Shown: piece by piece, positions 1 through 10,777 of the stretch
How the letters are laid out: each line of letters starts with the position of its first letter
Numbering within the stretch: position 1 is the first letter of the stretch
Assembly (NCBI GenBank): GCA_943737045.1
Contig: CALSFV010000229.1
Span: forward strand, 346,001 to 410,000
DNA length: 64,000 nucleotides
From: Parapristionchus giblindavisi
Taxonomy: Eukaryota; Nematoda; Chromadorea; Rhabditida; Diplogasteridae
Direction of reading: 5' to 3'
Translations under genes and position numbers: made by a program
The notes under the pieces: model-generated
What the model was told of the DNA's origin: nothing
What the model saw: the letters and a program-made list of their open reading frames with translations, nothing else
Databases searched by the model: none

Positions 1-252
1 CTATTCTATTAGCAATAAATGATAAATGTCTAGTTGATGAAGAAGAAATAATAGACAATTTCATAGGGTGACCACGAGTAAGGTTTAATACATTAGAAAA
101 ATTGAAAAAATCACGAGGGTTCAGATCAATAAAATTGTGGATTATCTTAAATACAACAGCGAGATCAATTCTACGTCTTCTCAGTTGGAGGGTGGGCAAA
201 TCCAGAATTGAGAGGCGTCGAGTGTAATCGGCAGATGGGAGACGACACCGTG
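1..252. other. Unassigned edge sequence
   Basis: No gene or clear repeat was recognised. The window opens inside AT-rich non-coding sequence. Confidence 0.5.
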
Positions 253-323
253 AGAAAACGATTCTGGAATAAAAAACGATTCTGGAATGGAAACGATTCT
301 GGAATAGAAAACGATTCTGGAAT
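253..323 (+). repeat. Short tandem repeat, 4 copies of about 17-19 bp
   Basis: Four consecutive units share the core AAACGATTCTGGAAT, separated by 2-4 variable bases. The array abuts a fragment of the 19388-21241 foldback family. The reverse strand is open across the repeat by chance. Confidence 0.85.
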
Positions 324-572
324 GTTGCTTGTATTCGCATGAGGAATCGATCGGTACCACTCACGAGTCGATCGGACGCTTGGAAACCGAAATAATTTTT
401 TCGACCAAATGAACATTTTCTCTTACAGTAACCTTCAGACACAAAATCATACTTTCTCATATGTGTGGCTGAGGTTGCCTGGTAATGCACTATTTTATTC
501 CACATCAAACAGAAAAATTATTTTTCGCTATGTCACCACCCCCGGTCAGTCGATTCCCTCAGGCATGCTCTC
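324..572 (+). mobile_element. End fragment of the GAGAG foldback family
   Basis: This segment matches the right arm of the foldback at 19388-21241 (its 21000-21241 part), with shared blocks such as TCTCATATGTGTGGCTGAGG and the terminal CATGCTCTC. Reverse-complement relatives lie at 19388-19660 and 40152-40420. Only one arm is present, so it is a truncated copy. The open frames in it are repeat-derived. Confidence 0.75.
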
Positions 573-1420
573 TTATTCATACCATAAATGTCTCGTATCA
601 AATTTAATAACACACTAAAAGAAATTAAATTATTTTTTGTTATAACTACTCTCAAAGTAAGAACAAATTAGCCTTTTGCCATTCACATATAGAGTCAGGC
701 ACGATGTCGCAGTTCTGATGGTATGAATAAACGTAAAGACAAAACTTTTTGTAATTTTTTCGCGATTTTACAAGGGTTTTAAGAGTTTTACCGTTTTAAC
801 CATTTTACCGATTTTTACCGGTGTTTCAGACCGGTAAATTACCGTTACCGAATATTTTTTCCGTTCACCCTTACCGCCCATAGATGGGCGCGTGAAAACG
901 AATTATTTTTGCGAACAGCCTTGCCTTCCCATCGGGGCCTTGCGCATAGCTTTGCCTCGCAAAAAAAATTAAAAATTTCCAGTTAAATCTGCAAAAATAG
1001 GAATGCGCACAGCCCTGCCTCCTCTTCCCCGTTTTGCGCACATCCTTTCCTCCAGCGTGCCCACCTATGTTACCGCCCAACCCTGCTATGCACACATTTT
1101 GTTTCCCCTGAGTGTATCCCCAATCCCTCATCCGAAATCCCACTCATCAGTTTTCGTTTCGTTTTCAATGACATTTATTACTTCTCATACTCTTCTCGTT
1201 ATCTCTTACTATTAGTGCTCTTGCTCTCATCGAATAAAATATATAATAGACAAGCATTATCTATTAGGTTGTAATGTCTTTGTGCTTTTCTAAGTACACA
1301 TTCAAATTAAATTATCTTCCTTAGTCGACGAAATTGAGGATGAATTTATTCGCTATTGTGGTCGATGGCTCCTTTGCTATAATCCTGCCACACAGTGGGC
1401 TCACTGCTTGTGGAAGGGCT
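573..1420. other. Non-coding stretch with TTACCG-rich motif
   Basis: No supported gene. Around 780-880 the motif TTTTACCG or its variants recurs at least seven times, giving a degenerate low-order repeat. Around 890-1100 the phrase GCGCACAGCC or a variant recurs irregularly. Short frames here lack splice or start context. Confidence 0.5.
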
Positions 1421-1665
1421 AGGGTTTTTGTGCAAACTTTGAGGCCAAACATTTTTCGATATCTTGTTTGTTCTTAAAATTTTTCTTTGCTAAAGCAAGT
1501 TGGGCGCCTTAACTAAAGTAGCGACTGGAGAGAGTAAGGTAGAGTTAGAAAAAGAAGGAGAGACTTTGTCAGTTCGAGCGGAGCCGTAACGAAGAACCAT
1601 TTGATATTGCTGTGGATATATACGGCGATAAAAGCTATGGTTTCAAATCTTGTAGTTACAGGGTG
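1421..1665 (+). repeat. Dispersed repeat with a short conserved reading frame, copy 1
   Basis: The segment is closely matched at 12290-12520. Both copies begin near TTTTTGTGCAAACTTTGAGG and run to TTTCAAATCTTGTAGTTA. From 1567 to 1659 one frame is open and identical in protein sequence to copy 2; it begins CQFERSRNEEPFDIAVDIYG and continues for about a dozen more residues. Upstream of that point the copies differ by small indels. It may be an exon copied by a transposon or part of an unrecognised element. No function is assigned. Confidence 0.6.
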
Positions 1666-2163
1666 GGCATTAATTATTGCGACACCTTAAAAACGAAATA
1701 ACTTTTTTCAAAAAAATCGAGTTCCGTTCAAATAATGGTGTGGATGATCCAAGTATGGCTGACATTTTACGACGGGTATCACATGGATCGCACTTCTTTA
1801 AGACAAGGCAAACAATTCAAATTTCCGACGTGACCATTCTTCTCTTTTATAATATTTTTTTCTGAGTTTAACTGCATGTAAGCAATTGGTCAGCGTATGG
1901 TTGGAGGGGGACATGTGGAGCACACCTAACCTAGTTGTTGATTGATTTTGGTTAAATCCATGCGAGAGAGAGCCGAAAACAAATTGAATTTTAGAACTAG
2001 ATTTTCACTTTGACAAACATACTCATCATTAAAGGGAAGTCTGTATCTATGGTTCAGTGGGTTATGTTGGTGGGGAGACTAGTTAGTGATATGCACCAGT
2101 ACAGATAGCTCTGTTCAAAACTAAGCGAAAAACAAAAGTGCAAACACAGACTTATGTTACAAC
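1666..2163. other. Unassigned intergenic sequence
   Basis: Nothing convincing was found on either strand. One 62-residue frame has no homology or splice context. Confidence 0.5.
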
Positions 2164-2263
2164 TTAATATTTACGGTCCAGTGAGATATTCATCATAGAT
2201 TCATTGTAGTCTCGGTCGATCCAATCTTCGAAGAGTCCCATCCATCTCGACAGAGTTACCTTG
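2164..2263 (-). pseudogene. Exon-like fragment, copy 1
   Basis: On the minus strand a TTTCAG acceptor precedes about 100 bases that end in TAA. The frame contains FEDWIDRDYNESMMNISLDR and is repeated at 18390-18561 with conservative changes (E/D, L/F). The alternative frame is broken by a TGA in this copy, so the stated frame is favoured. It is probably a terminal exon of an unrecognised gene family or a copied relic. Nothing else of the gene is visible nearby. Confidence 0.4.
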
Positions 2264-2331
2264 CTGAAACATTTTCCTATACAGAAAAATTTACTGTAAT
2301 TTCATTATGTCGTTTCTCGGATTTTCGTTAA

Positions 2332-2898
2332 GACACCGGCTCAGTAAGACTCCCGGTAGTGCCGGACATCGACCTCACCGATTTAGCTCAAATTTTTTTG
2401 TGGATACCTCCATGCCCCCCATCACTAAATGGGTATTCATTTGGGCTGGGTGCTTGAAACATAAATGTCTCTAAATTTAAAAACTCGATTTTCACCAAAA
2501 AAAAAGTGGAGCGACCTAGGTTCAATGTCATGGCGCACTAAAAATAGTGGAATAGTGGAAGACTTTCCAGGGTCTAAAAAGTACACTGGAAAACCGAAAA
2601 TTTGAATTTGCGGGTGCGAAAAAAGGTGCGGGAATTCAAATTCTGACCTTCTAAATGCGATTTTCTGCGGGTTTAAGAGGGATTTTAAGTAGGAATTCAA
2701 GTTCCAATACTTCTAAAGGCGGAAAAATGAAATTTGGGCTCAGAGTTTGAATTGCCGCGCCTTTTTCACGTCCGCGAATTCAAATTTCGAGTTTCCATTT
2801 TCGGTTTTCCAGTGTACATTTTTAGACCCTGGAAAGTCGCCATTTTCCGTTTTCCACTATTTTTTTAGTGCGCCATTAGTGTCGATTAATTGCAAGTA
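2332..2898 (+). mobile_element. Truncated TTAA foldback (left arm only)
   Basis: It starts after TTAA (2328-2331) with GACACCGGCTCAGTAAGACT, the same terminus as the complete foldback at 5749-7530, and follows that element's left arm to about 2898. The right arm is missing. A smaller inverted-repeat element (2530-2876) is inserted in it; comparison with 5950-5965 gives the uninterrupted sequence. Confidence 0.8.
2530..2876. mobile_element. MITE-like element nested in a foldback arm
   Basis: The termini ATGGCGCACTAAAAATAGTG and its inverted counterpart bound about 347 bp whose arms pair over roughly 100 bp, including CACTGGAAAACCGAAAATTT. The sister copy of the host foldback reads straight through the insertion point, which gives an empty site. 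Related internal blocks occur at 24176-24420. Confidence 0.75.
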
Positions 2899-3000
2899 TG
2901 TATTTGAATAGTGAGGTAGAGAATCTTTCCTGGTGGCAACGATCATATCTCGGAGAATTTTAAAGAACGAAAAGGAGAAAAAGAAAAGGAGGAGACAAAA
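2899..3000 (+). repeat. Segment shared with 28968-29010
   Basis: GAGGTAGAGAATCTTTCCT followed by GTGGCAACGATCATATCTC occurs here and at 28968-29010, each time beside a purine- or pyrimidine-hexamer tract. It is probably the flank of a mobile or duplicated microsatellite block. Confidence 0.5.
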
Positions 3001-3080
3001 TTTTCTCCCTCTCCCTCTCCCTCTCCCTCTCCCTCTCCCTCTCCCTCTCCCTCTCCCTCTCCCTCTCCCTCTCCCTCTCC
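3001..3080 (+). repeat. (CTCCCT)n microsatellite
   Basis: About 13 perfect copies of the hexamer CTCCCT. The apparent Arg-Gly or Leu-Pro polypeptides across it are translations of the microsatellite. Related GAGGGA tracts lie near 28938-28975 and 63829-63930. Confidence 0.95.
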
Positions 3081-3266
3081 TTTGTTTTATAATGCTAAAT
3101 CTCATTTCTATTATTACAAGATATTGCTAAGTTTTTCGAATTATATTATTATGAGTATTGCTAATCACTAAATTATGGAATAATTTTAAATTGAAAAGAT
3201 TACGAAAGATCTCTCATAAGTTCACTTAAAATAAACAGATGAGTTAGAGATGGAAGCTCATCTTAA

Positions 3267-5219
3267 GAGGCCTGTTCCCTAAGACTCGATCATATTCGAC
3301 CACCCCCGGACACGTTGAGCTAGCAATGAGAACTGGGAGTCCATACTTGGGTGTTAGGAGTGCCCCCGGCCTTTATTACACAAAACGGCTGAAATTTCCT
3401 GTTTGTGCCCTCAGGCTATTAGAAAAATAAATTTAAGTGCGAAAACGTTTAAAAATCATAATTTCTCAAATTGTTGAGATAGAGTTTAAATATCATTTGC
3501 GATGCATCTAGGGTGCACAGACCTTGCTAATTCACTATTAGCATCGAATGTGCGTTGATTCCTAAACCACTTTTTTGACTCAAAATTTTGTTTATTTCGG
3601 ACAAATTATCCCTTGTTTTGGTGAGTGCCCAAAATTTCCGACCAGGTATTGTAGCCTAAGCAATTCTGCATTGATTTAACTTAAAACTGGGTTCTTCCCG
3701 ATCGACCATTTTGTCGATTTTTTTGCTCGAACTTCCGTCATCGATGGTTTTCCCGAACAAATGCTGTATTTTCCAAACGATTGGTGCGGAATTGTGGTCC
3801 ACTTAAAGTTTAAAGGTGAGTCGAGTAAAATGACACAAGTAACCCATCACTTGGATCAACTTGAAAATTTCGATTTTCATGACCCGGGGGTCATGTGGTC
3901 TGAAAATTTCAAAATTTCTCAAGTTTGAAATGTTTTCATTTATGTGGCTTATTTTAAAGTACTAATGATGTGAATAATATTCAGCCAATGTTCAATGGCC
4001 GATCTCTCCTTACAACCATTTTTTCGAAAATATTCGTTCTGATTGCGTGCGAAAAATCAGAATTGTGTTTGAATCAGTTTCCAACTTGCTTTCTGTAACA
4101 TCCTATCTAAGTGCTTTGCAATGTACACAATCAATATGAAAATCGTTGATTTTCGAAAATTCATATTTTTTTACCATGACCCCGGGGTCATGGAAATCGA
4201 TTTTTCGAAAGTGAGCCGAATGTCGGGATTCCAGTTCTACTACGTTTACTCATCATGAAACTTCACATTGTCATTGTCATTTGCTCATTGTTGCAGCATT
4301 CGAGTCGAAAAACTGCAATATTATAGAAATTTGTCATGAAAGTAGGCACTCAAATTGAATTTTTTGAATTTTCGAAAATGAACGATTTTCATATTGATTA
4401 TGTACATTGCATAGTACTATGACAGGAAAGCAAGTTGGAAACTGATTCAAACACAACTCTGATTTTTCGCACACATTCAGAATGAAAATTTTCGAAAAAA
4501 TGGTTGAAAAGAGAGATCGGCCATTGAGCATTGGCTGAATATTATTCACATCATTAGTTCTTCACAATAAGCCACATAAATGACAACATTTCAAACTTGA
4601 GAAATTTTGAAATTTTCGACCCCGGGGTCATGAAAATCGAAATTTTCAAATTGATCCAAGTGATGGGCTACTTGTGTCATTTTACTCGACTCACCTCTAA
4701 ACTTTGAGCAGACCACAATTCCGCACCAATCGTTTGGAAAATACAGCATTTGTTCGGGAAAACCATCGATGACGGAAGTTCGAGCAAAAAAATCGACAAA
4801 ATGGTCGATCGGGAAGAACCCAGTTTTAAGTTAAATCAATGCAGAATTGCTTAGGCTACAATACCTGGTCGGAAATTTTGGGCACTCACCAAAACAAGGG
4901 ATAATTTGTCCGAAATAAACAAAATTTTGAGTCAAAAAAGTGGTTTAGGAATCAACGCACATTCGATGCTAATAGTGAATTAGCAAGGTCTGTGCACCCT
5001 AGATGCATCGCAAATGATATTTAAACTCTATCTCAACAATTTGAGAAATTATGATTTTTAAACGTTTTCGCACTTAAATTTATTTTTCTAATAGCCTGAG
5101 GGCACAAACAGGAAATTTCAGCCGTTTTGTGTAATAAAGGCCGGGGGCACTCCTAACACCCAAGTATGGACTCCCAGTTCTCATTGCCGGGGGTGGTCGA
5201 GTCTTAACGGCCATCTCTC
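3267..5219. mobile_element. TTAA-flanked palindromic foldback transposon, 1.95 kb
   Basis: The element is flanked by TTAA at 3263-3266 and 5220-5223. The two arms are reverse complements nearly end to end around a centre near 4255; for example 3965-4010 pairs with 4508-4553. Termini are GAGGCC (left) and GAGAGATGGCC (right, reversed), followed by TAAGACTCGA as in the other foldbacks here. No coding sequence was seen. The TTAA duplication is the hallmark of piggyBac-type insertion, so a non-autonomous element moved by such a transposase is the natural inference. A transcript would fold into a very long hairpin. Confidence 0.88.
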
Positions 5220-5224
5220 TTAAG

Positions 5225-5620
5225 TAGGGTTATCCGTTCGGAAAACGGAACGATCACGTATTTTCACTCTCTTTCCGGAACGACGTGACTTTTGATACGG
5301 AATCAATTCGGAAAGTTATCCTCTCGTTCCGGAATAGATGCAACTTGGCTCCTTTGTTCCGAAGAGGGAAGGGAGAGGGGAGAAAGATGTGTGTGAAACA
5401 TATTTAAAATATCAGAATTCGCGAGCGAACTTCGACAATACACCGATCAGTTTTGTCCGTAATCGAACAATGCAATTGATACGGAAAGAATAAGGAAAGC
5501 TATCAATTCACTCTCATTCCGGAAAAATCTCATTTCGATCTCGCTCGTTCCGGAATTTTTGCACATCTCTCCCTCCAAACGAAAATTACGATTTCCGTTT
5601 TCGTTTCGTTAACCCTAATC
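5225..5620. mobile_element. Possible MITE with imperfect GGGTTA...TAACCC ends
   Basis: TAGGGTTATCCGTTCGGAAA at the left is mirrored by TTTCGTTTCGTTAACCCTAA at the right. The interior repeats GTTCCGGAA-like words many times. The inverted repeat is imperfect and no target duplication was identified, so the call is tentative. Confidence 0.4.
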
Positions 5621-5748
5621 TTGAGCTCTTACGTTTGCAAAGATAATAGTGTTTATTTGTAGTTTAAAGAAATTTGAAGAAATTTAAAACGACATCTAAG
5701 ATAGAAAAAGATTTATAATTGGTGTAGTGAATAATAAAGTGAAGTTAA

Positions 5749-7530
5749 GACACCGGCTCAGTAAGACTCCCGGTAGTGCCGGACATCGACCTCACCGATT
5801 TGGCTCAAAAATTTTTTGTGGATACCCCCATGGCCCCCCATCACAAAATGGGTATTCATTTGGGACTGGGTCCTTGAAACATAAATGTGGCGGGTTCTCG
5901 AAATTTGAAAACTCGATTTTCGCCAAAAAAAGTGGAGCGACCTAGGTTCAATGTTAGTGTCGATTAATTACAAGTATACCTAGACAACAAAATCTCGCTA
6001 TAGGACGGTTCGGATATCCGATCGCAAACTGATTTTTTCACCTCCTCAAAACACATTAAAATTAATTAAAATTTTAAATTACAAAATCGCACAATTATTT
6101 TTGCCTTATCTTATAGAGCAAAAGATTCCGCGTCGAATGAAACTAAAAATTAAAAAATCGATAGACCCCTATTTTGAGAAAAATGGGCCTGACCATGACT
6201 CGAAAATATTTTTGTTTTTAAAACCCCCCATGTTTGTACTCATATGGAAGAGCTCGTCGAGTGGAACAACTTTCATGTTGAACGTTTTATCTGAAACTCA
6301 TGTACAAGAGAGTTTCACACGTTTTCCTGCAATTTTGAGTGAAACGAAAATAAAATATTTTTAAAACAAAAAAGTGCAGTCCAATTTTTGCCTCATCTTA
6401 TAGAGCAAAAAATTCCGCGTCGAATAAGTGAAAAAAATCAAAAATCGAAAGGTACCCATTATGAGATAAATGGACCTGAAATTTACCCGAAAATATTTTT
6501 GTTTTTAAACCCCCTCATGTTTGTACTCAAATTGAAGAGCTCGTCGAGTAGAACAACTTTCATGTTGAACGTTTTGTCTGAAACTCATGTACAAGAGAGA
6601 TACACACGATTTTGCAAAAAAATATTTTTATTTCGCTTAACTCAAAATTGGTCACAAAATCGTGTGTATCTCTCTTGTACATGAGTTTCAGAAAAAATGT
6701 CCAACGCGAAAGTTGTTCTACTCAATAAGATCTTCAATATGAGCACAAACATGAGGGGGTTTGAAAACAAAAATATTTTCGAGTCATGGTCAGGCCCATT
6801 TTTCTCAAAATAGGGGTCTATCGATTCTTTATTTTTTACCCTCATTCGACGCGGAATTTTTTGCTCTATAAGATGAGGCAAAAATTGGACTGCGCTTTTT
6901 TGTTTTAAAAATATTTTATTTTCGTTTTACTCAAAATTGCAGGAAAACGTGTGAAACTCTCTTGTACATGAGTTTCAGATAAAACGTTCAACATGAAAGT
7001 TGTTCTACTCGACGAGCTCGTCAATATGAGTACAAACATGAGGGGTTTTAAAAACAAAAATATTTTCGAGTCATGGTCAGGCCCATTTTTCTCAAAATAG
7101 GGGTCTATCGATTTTTTAATTTTTAGTTTCATTCGACGCGGAATCTTTTGCTCTATAAGATAAGGCAAAAATAATTGTGCGATTTTGTAATTTAAAATTT
7201 TAATTAATTTTAATGTGTTTTGAGGAGGTGAAAAAATCAGTTTGCGATCGGATATCCGAACCGTCCTATAGCGAGTTTTTGTTGTCTAGGCATACTTGTA
7301 ATTAATCGACACTAACATTGAACCTAGGTCGCTCCACTTTTTTTTGGTGAAAATAGAGTTTTCAAATTTCGAGAACCCGCCACATTTATGTTTCAAGGAC
7401 CCAGCCCAAATGAATACCCATTTTGTGATGGGGGGCCATGGGGGTATCCACAAAAAAATTTTGAGCCAAATCGGTGAGGTCGATGTCCGGGGTCACTGGC
7501 TCAACCCTCGAATCTTACCGAGCCGGTGTC
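5749..7530. mobile_element. TTAA-flanked palindromic foldback with internal duplication
   Basis: TTAA at 5745-5748 and 7531-7534 flanks termini GACACCGGCTCAGTAAGACT (left) and GACACCGGCTCGGTAAGATT (right, reversed). The arms pair over nearly the whole length around about 6635. Each arm contains two direct copies of a unit of about 285 bp (6090-6365 and 6375-6650, mirrored at 6640-6885 and 6900-7170), so the unit occurs four times. Frames reading LIEQKIPRRM recur in all four copies because of the duplication, not because they encode a gene. Confidence 0.9.
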
Positions 7531-7550
7531 TTAATCCAAATGTTTGATCT

Positions 7551-7650
7551 CTTATATAAACAGAGAAGAATGGGCATGCCTTAGATTGAAGGAATATAAT
7601 GCTTCATCCATAAAAAAATAGTAAGTGTGAGATATCCAAAACAATGAAAA
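7551..7650 (-). promoter_or_regulatory. Orphan copy of the fascin-family promoter module
   Basis: Read on the minus strand it carries the block before the TATA box of the fascin-like genes: CATTGTTTTGGATATCTCAC, then CCCATTCTTCTCTG, then TATATAAGAG. The sequence that should follow has been replaced by the foldback ending at 7530. It is therefore the relic of a lost family member. Confidence 0.6.
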
Positions 7651-8495
7651 ATAAGCGCAGTGGTTGCCTATATTCGGAGGGTCATGAGTTTATACCGAAG
7701 GGGTTAAGAAATGTCGGAAGTGGTGTCAAAACCAAGATCTAAATCCTCCACTGTGAGCTCAAAGCACAGTTTGATCATAGGCCATGGCAAATATGATAGC
7801 TAAAAATCGGTTTTGAAAGTGTTTACGTTGTTTTTTGTCGATTTTTAAATTAATTTTAAAAATTCAAAGACGAGCTTAGCAATTTCTGATACCGCCAAAC
7901 CTCATCCCTATATGAAGTGTACCTCCAGTAAAAATTTGGAACTGATCGGTGAGTGTGGCGTCAGGGCATTCCCCTGTGAGATTCATGCACCTGCCCTGCA
8001 GCCAACATTTTTGGTATTCAAATACCGAAGGAGAGCAAAAAATAAGAGAACACTCTGCCAGAACCTAATTTTTTTGAAAATATGAATGCTTTAAACTAAT
8101 AACTTGGTGTTAAGATAATGCACCCTAAAGAAGAAAAAAATTTTAATTATTAATAAATCAATACTGTTTATACGGTATACGGTAGATGATGAGTGTAAAT
8201 GATAAATTGTGTAGCGCTCTGCGGTCGCGTTGCGCCCATATTTATTCTTATTTTAAGAATAATTTAGTAACTTATAAATAAATAAACTTACTTACTTCAT
8301 TCTAACAATAAGTCACGCCCAAGAATAGCTTTTTTTTATTTTTGCTATTGGAGAGGGAGAGGTAATGGTGGACGATAGAAAGAAACTTATGCATCAACCT
8401 AATACGTTTTACGAAAATTTTACTAAAATTATTTTACGCACAGCCCTGAGACGAATGGTGTTGAGAAATGATCTCTCGACAATCAGATCAAAACC
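7651..8495. other. Unassigned intergenic sequence
   Basis: No supported gene. ATAAATAAATAAACTTACTT near 8270 resembles the tail of a non-LTR element but is too short to assign. Confidence 0.4.
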
Positions 8496-8570
8496 CGTGA
8501 TAGTCTAGTGGATGAGGTTTGGGTACCCTTTTGAAATTTATGAGTTTAATTTTTGTGAATTGCTGATTTA
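8496..8570 (+). repeat. tRNA-like repeat (decayed)
   Basis: GTGATAGTCTAGTGGATGAG resembles a tRNA A box, followed after about 50 bases by GAGTTTAATTTTT, a decayed B box. A homologous copy lies at 25305-25375. Both sit a few hundred bases upstream of fascin-family promoter modules, so they were probably co-duplicated. Folding is poor, so it is not a functional tRNA. Confidence 0.4.
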
Positions 8571-8737
8571 TTCTTTCTTCTCTCTTTATTAGTGTTTTCT
8601 AGCACTGTATATTCTTTCTCTTTCTTTATTAGTGTTTGAGGGTATTATTCTACATTAAAAATATCTTTAATCATTATTTGAATATTTATTTTCTAATCTA
8701 TTATATATTCAGTGAGTTCTTCACATGAACTAGGGGG

Positions 8738-8870
8738 ATGGGGACTAGTCATTGTTTACTAATATTACACTTCGATGTCTCACACTTACTAATTTCTCTT
8801 ATGGATGAGGCATTATTCCTTCATTGAAAGCCACGCCCATTCTTCTCTGTGTATATAAGAGATAGCTCAT
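8738..8870 (+). promoter_or_regulatory. Promoter module of fascin-like gene A
   Basis: The module is conserved with those of genes B and C: ACTAGTCATTGTTTACTAAT, CTTACTAATTTCTCTTATGG, a GC-rich box CCACGCCCATTC, and about 10 bases later TATATAAGAG. The TATA box position implies transcription starting near 8890. CCACGCCC fits a zinc-finger (SP/KLF-like) site by general knowledge; that is inference. Transcription would run into the non-coding exon at 9299-9335. Confidence 0.7.
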
Positions 8871-9298
8871 TTGGATTGACTTCACTTTATTATTCAATTA
8901 AAGGGAGCGTTACCTCTCTCAATGGTCTCTTTATTGTGCACACTATTCCTCTGTTCTCTAGCAACGAGAGAGCGTAGAGCGTTGAAGATACCGTTGAGAA
9001 AGGTTTCAGTCCCTTTAAAATCTTTTTCCTGTATTTGCTGTCATTTTCAATTTCTTTAAATTTATCTAAAATACAAAGAAAACTACTATCTTTGCAAACC
9101 TATGAGCTCAAGATGAGCTTCCATCATATTCTAGATCTCCTAACGCATCTGTTTTTGTTTGGGTCAAAAAACAACATATACCCTTTCACCTATTCTTATA
9201 ATCAGTCTTTCTCCCATCTTCCTCTATCTATTTTGTTCTCTATTACCAACAGTGGATGTCTAAACAGTATAATTCGTTAATAATATCATTTATTTCAG

Positions 9299-9335
9299 TG
9301 ACTACAACGTGTTGACTAATCCCATTCACAATTCA
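9299..9335 (+). other. Conserved 5' non-coding exon of gene A
   Basis: A 37-base segment ending CCCATTCACAATTCA lies between a TTTATTTCAG acceptor and a GTGAGT donor. The same exon, with the same flanking splice sites, exists upstream of genes B (23572-23609, minus) and C (26512-26548). It contains no ATG, so it is 5' untranslated. Confidence 0.65.
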
Positions 9336-9405
9336 GTGAGTTCCATTCTTTTCACACATTTTTTTCTGAATTGTTTTTCTTCATATGTACTAAACATCGT
9401 ACATA

Positions 9406-9611
9406 TAGGACAGAGTATTTGAAATTTTTGGCAACTCTTGTCAAGCAAAAAAAATGGCAAAATCATTTTCCCTTTATTCTCGACTTTTTTCTCTTCCCGG
9501 TCTTTTGTGCGCACCGCAAAAAAGTGAGAAACACCGCAAAAATGCCAAGAATGATTCTGGCATTTTTTTGCTTGACAAGAATTGCAAAAAAATTTAAATA
9601 CTCTGTCCTAT
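9406..9611. mobile_element. MITE in the 5' UTR intron of gene A
   Basis: Terminal inverted repeats of roughly 50 bp begin TAGGACAGAGTATTT; the inner part TTGTCAAGCAAAAAAA is mirrored by TTTTTTTGCTTGACAA. Gene C has the uninterrupted sequence CTAAACGTCGTAAGTTAACT at the matching place, so the insertion followed the gene duplication. A TA duplication is likely. Confidence 0.75.
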
Positions 9612-9718
9612 ATGTTAACTTTCAAAGATTTCGAACTTAAAAAGGTAGACACCCATACTTTAATATGCAAGGTTCATAGTAGATCAATAAATGAGTCATT
9701 TTCAGATTGAACTTCTCA

Positions 9719-10450
9719 ATGGGAAATCCGTTCTCTAAAGATGGAGCTATAACAAAACTAGTGGAAGCACTCCCTGGAGGTGGTTTTATCACAGCTCCTT
9801 TTCATGCAGCTGCCAACAATCATGTACATGCAGCCCAAGCTGCAATTGCCGGTTTCGGTACCCTTGCTGGCGCCGTAGTCGCTGGACCAGTTGGTGCCAT
9901 TGTAGCCAAGGCTGGTACGGCTGGATTGTCAGGAATATTCAATCAAGTAGGAATGAATGATAATAAGAGAAAAGAAGTAGTTTTGGCTTGCTCTAGGGGT
10001 AATTATGAGAAGGCTGGAGTGATTTTACTTGAAGAAGGAACAGTCAAGATCAAAGAAAGTACAAGAGAATTATCAGCCGATTCAGGAGGTCGTCGATGTT
10101 TGAAATCTATTCATGGAACATATTTACGTGCTTATGATGGAGAATGGAAAGCTGACATGGCTCCAAGTAGAGGAGCATGGGAACAATGGTATATTGAAGA
10201 TTGGGGAGGAAAAGTTGTATTCAAAGCAATTCATTCGCCTGGAAGATTCCTTCGAGCTCATCCTAATGGATCGATTGATTTGGTAGATCGTCCACAAGAC
10301 TGGGAAACATGGAAACCATTCAAAAATACAGACGGTTCATGGTCTTTTCTATCAATTCATGGAAGATGGTTGAGTGCAAGGGAGGATGGAACTGTTACGT
10401 CTGTTAAGGATTGTGATAGCAGGGAACATTTCTGGTTGGAGAGATGGTAA
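9719..10450 (+). CDS. Fascin-like beta-trefoil protein A, predicted N-myristoylated
   Basis: A single coding exon of 243 residues follows a TTTTCAG acceptor at 9705 and 13 untranslated bases. The start at 9719 is chosen because genes B and C share it. MGNPFSKD fits the N-myristoylation pattern (Gly2, Ser6, Lys7). Residues about 39-74 are an Ala/Gly-rich hydrophobic stretch that could insert into or lie on a membrane. Residues about 124-243 form three repeats, each with H-x(2-5)-L[RS]A and a DG or NG (131-141, 171-184, 213-224) and Trp-rich spacers. This is the pattern of a fascin/actin-crosslinking beta-trefoil. I infer a membrane-anchored trefoil that binds a protein or carbohydrate ligand; actin binding is not shown. 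A likely poly(A) signal AATAAA lies near 10512. Gene B is a close full-length paralogue. Confidence 0.85.
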   Translation: MGNPFSKDGAITKLVEALPGGGFITAPFHAAANNHVHAAQAAIAGFGTLAGAVVAGPVGAIVAKAGTAGLSGIFNQVGMNDNKRKEVVLACSRGNYEKAGVILLEEGTVKIKESTRELSADSGGRRCLKSIHGTYLRAYDGEWKADMAPSRGAWEQWYIEDWGGKVVFKAIHSPGRFLRAHPNGSIDLVDRPQDWETWKPFKNTDGSWSFLSIHGRWLSAREDGTVTSVKDCDSREHFWLERW

Positions 10451-10601
10451 TCATCCCTAGATATATTATTGTGATCATTTTCACATAGCGTCGAATAATG
10501 TTAAAGCGAGTAATAAATACTTTGTTCTCTACGAATTTGAGTCAACAGCTACATTATACCAAATTTCTATATTCATTGTGATATTAGTGATGATTGGATA
10601 T

Positions 10602-10690
10602 TCAATTACTGATATTGAAGGAACAGAATGACTTATCCATAAGAGAAATTACTAAGTATGAGATATTCCAATACGTATTTGTAAGTCTGA
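10602..10690 (-). promoter_or_regulatory. Truncated copy of the promoter module
   Basis: Minus-strand remnant of the upstream half of the fascin-family module (CTTATGGATAAGTCATTCTG region). The TATA and GC-box part is missing. It is probably debris of a duplicated gene unit. Confidence 0.5.
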
Positions 10691-10777
10691 TAAGTGCGGT
10701 GACCTCGTTGTTATTAATGCATCCTTTGATCTCGAATTGATTCAGTCTCATTTATCCGATCGTACCTGGTAAAGAAA

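Noticed and set aside
2857..3130. Arg-Gly and Leu-Pro repeat polypeptides on opposite strands
   Set aside because: They are translations of the CTCCCT hexamer tract; no start or splice context and both strands are equally open.
4334..4549. 71-codon minus-strand frame
   Set aside because: Lies inside the arm of the 3267-5219 palindrome and has no motif.
6101..7168. Four similar reading frames containing LIEQKIPRRM
   Set aside because: They fall on the four copies of a duplicated unit within a palindromic foldback, two on each strand; similarity reflects the repeat, and no known domain is visible.
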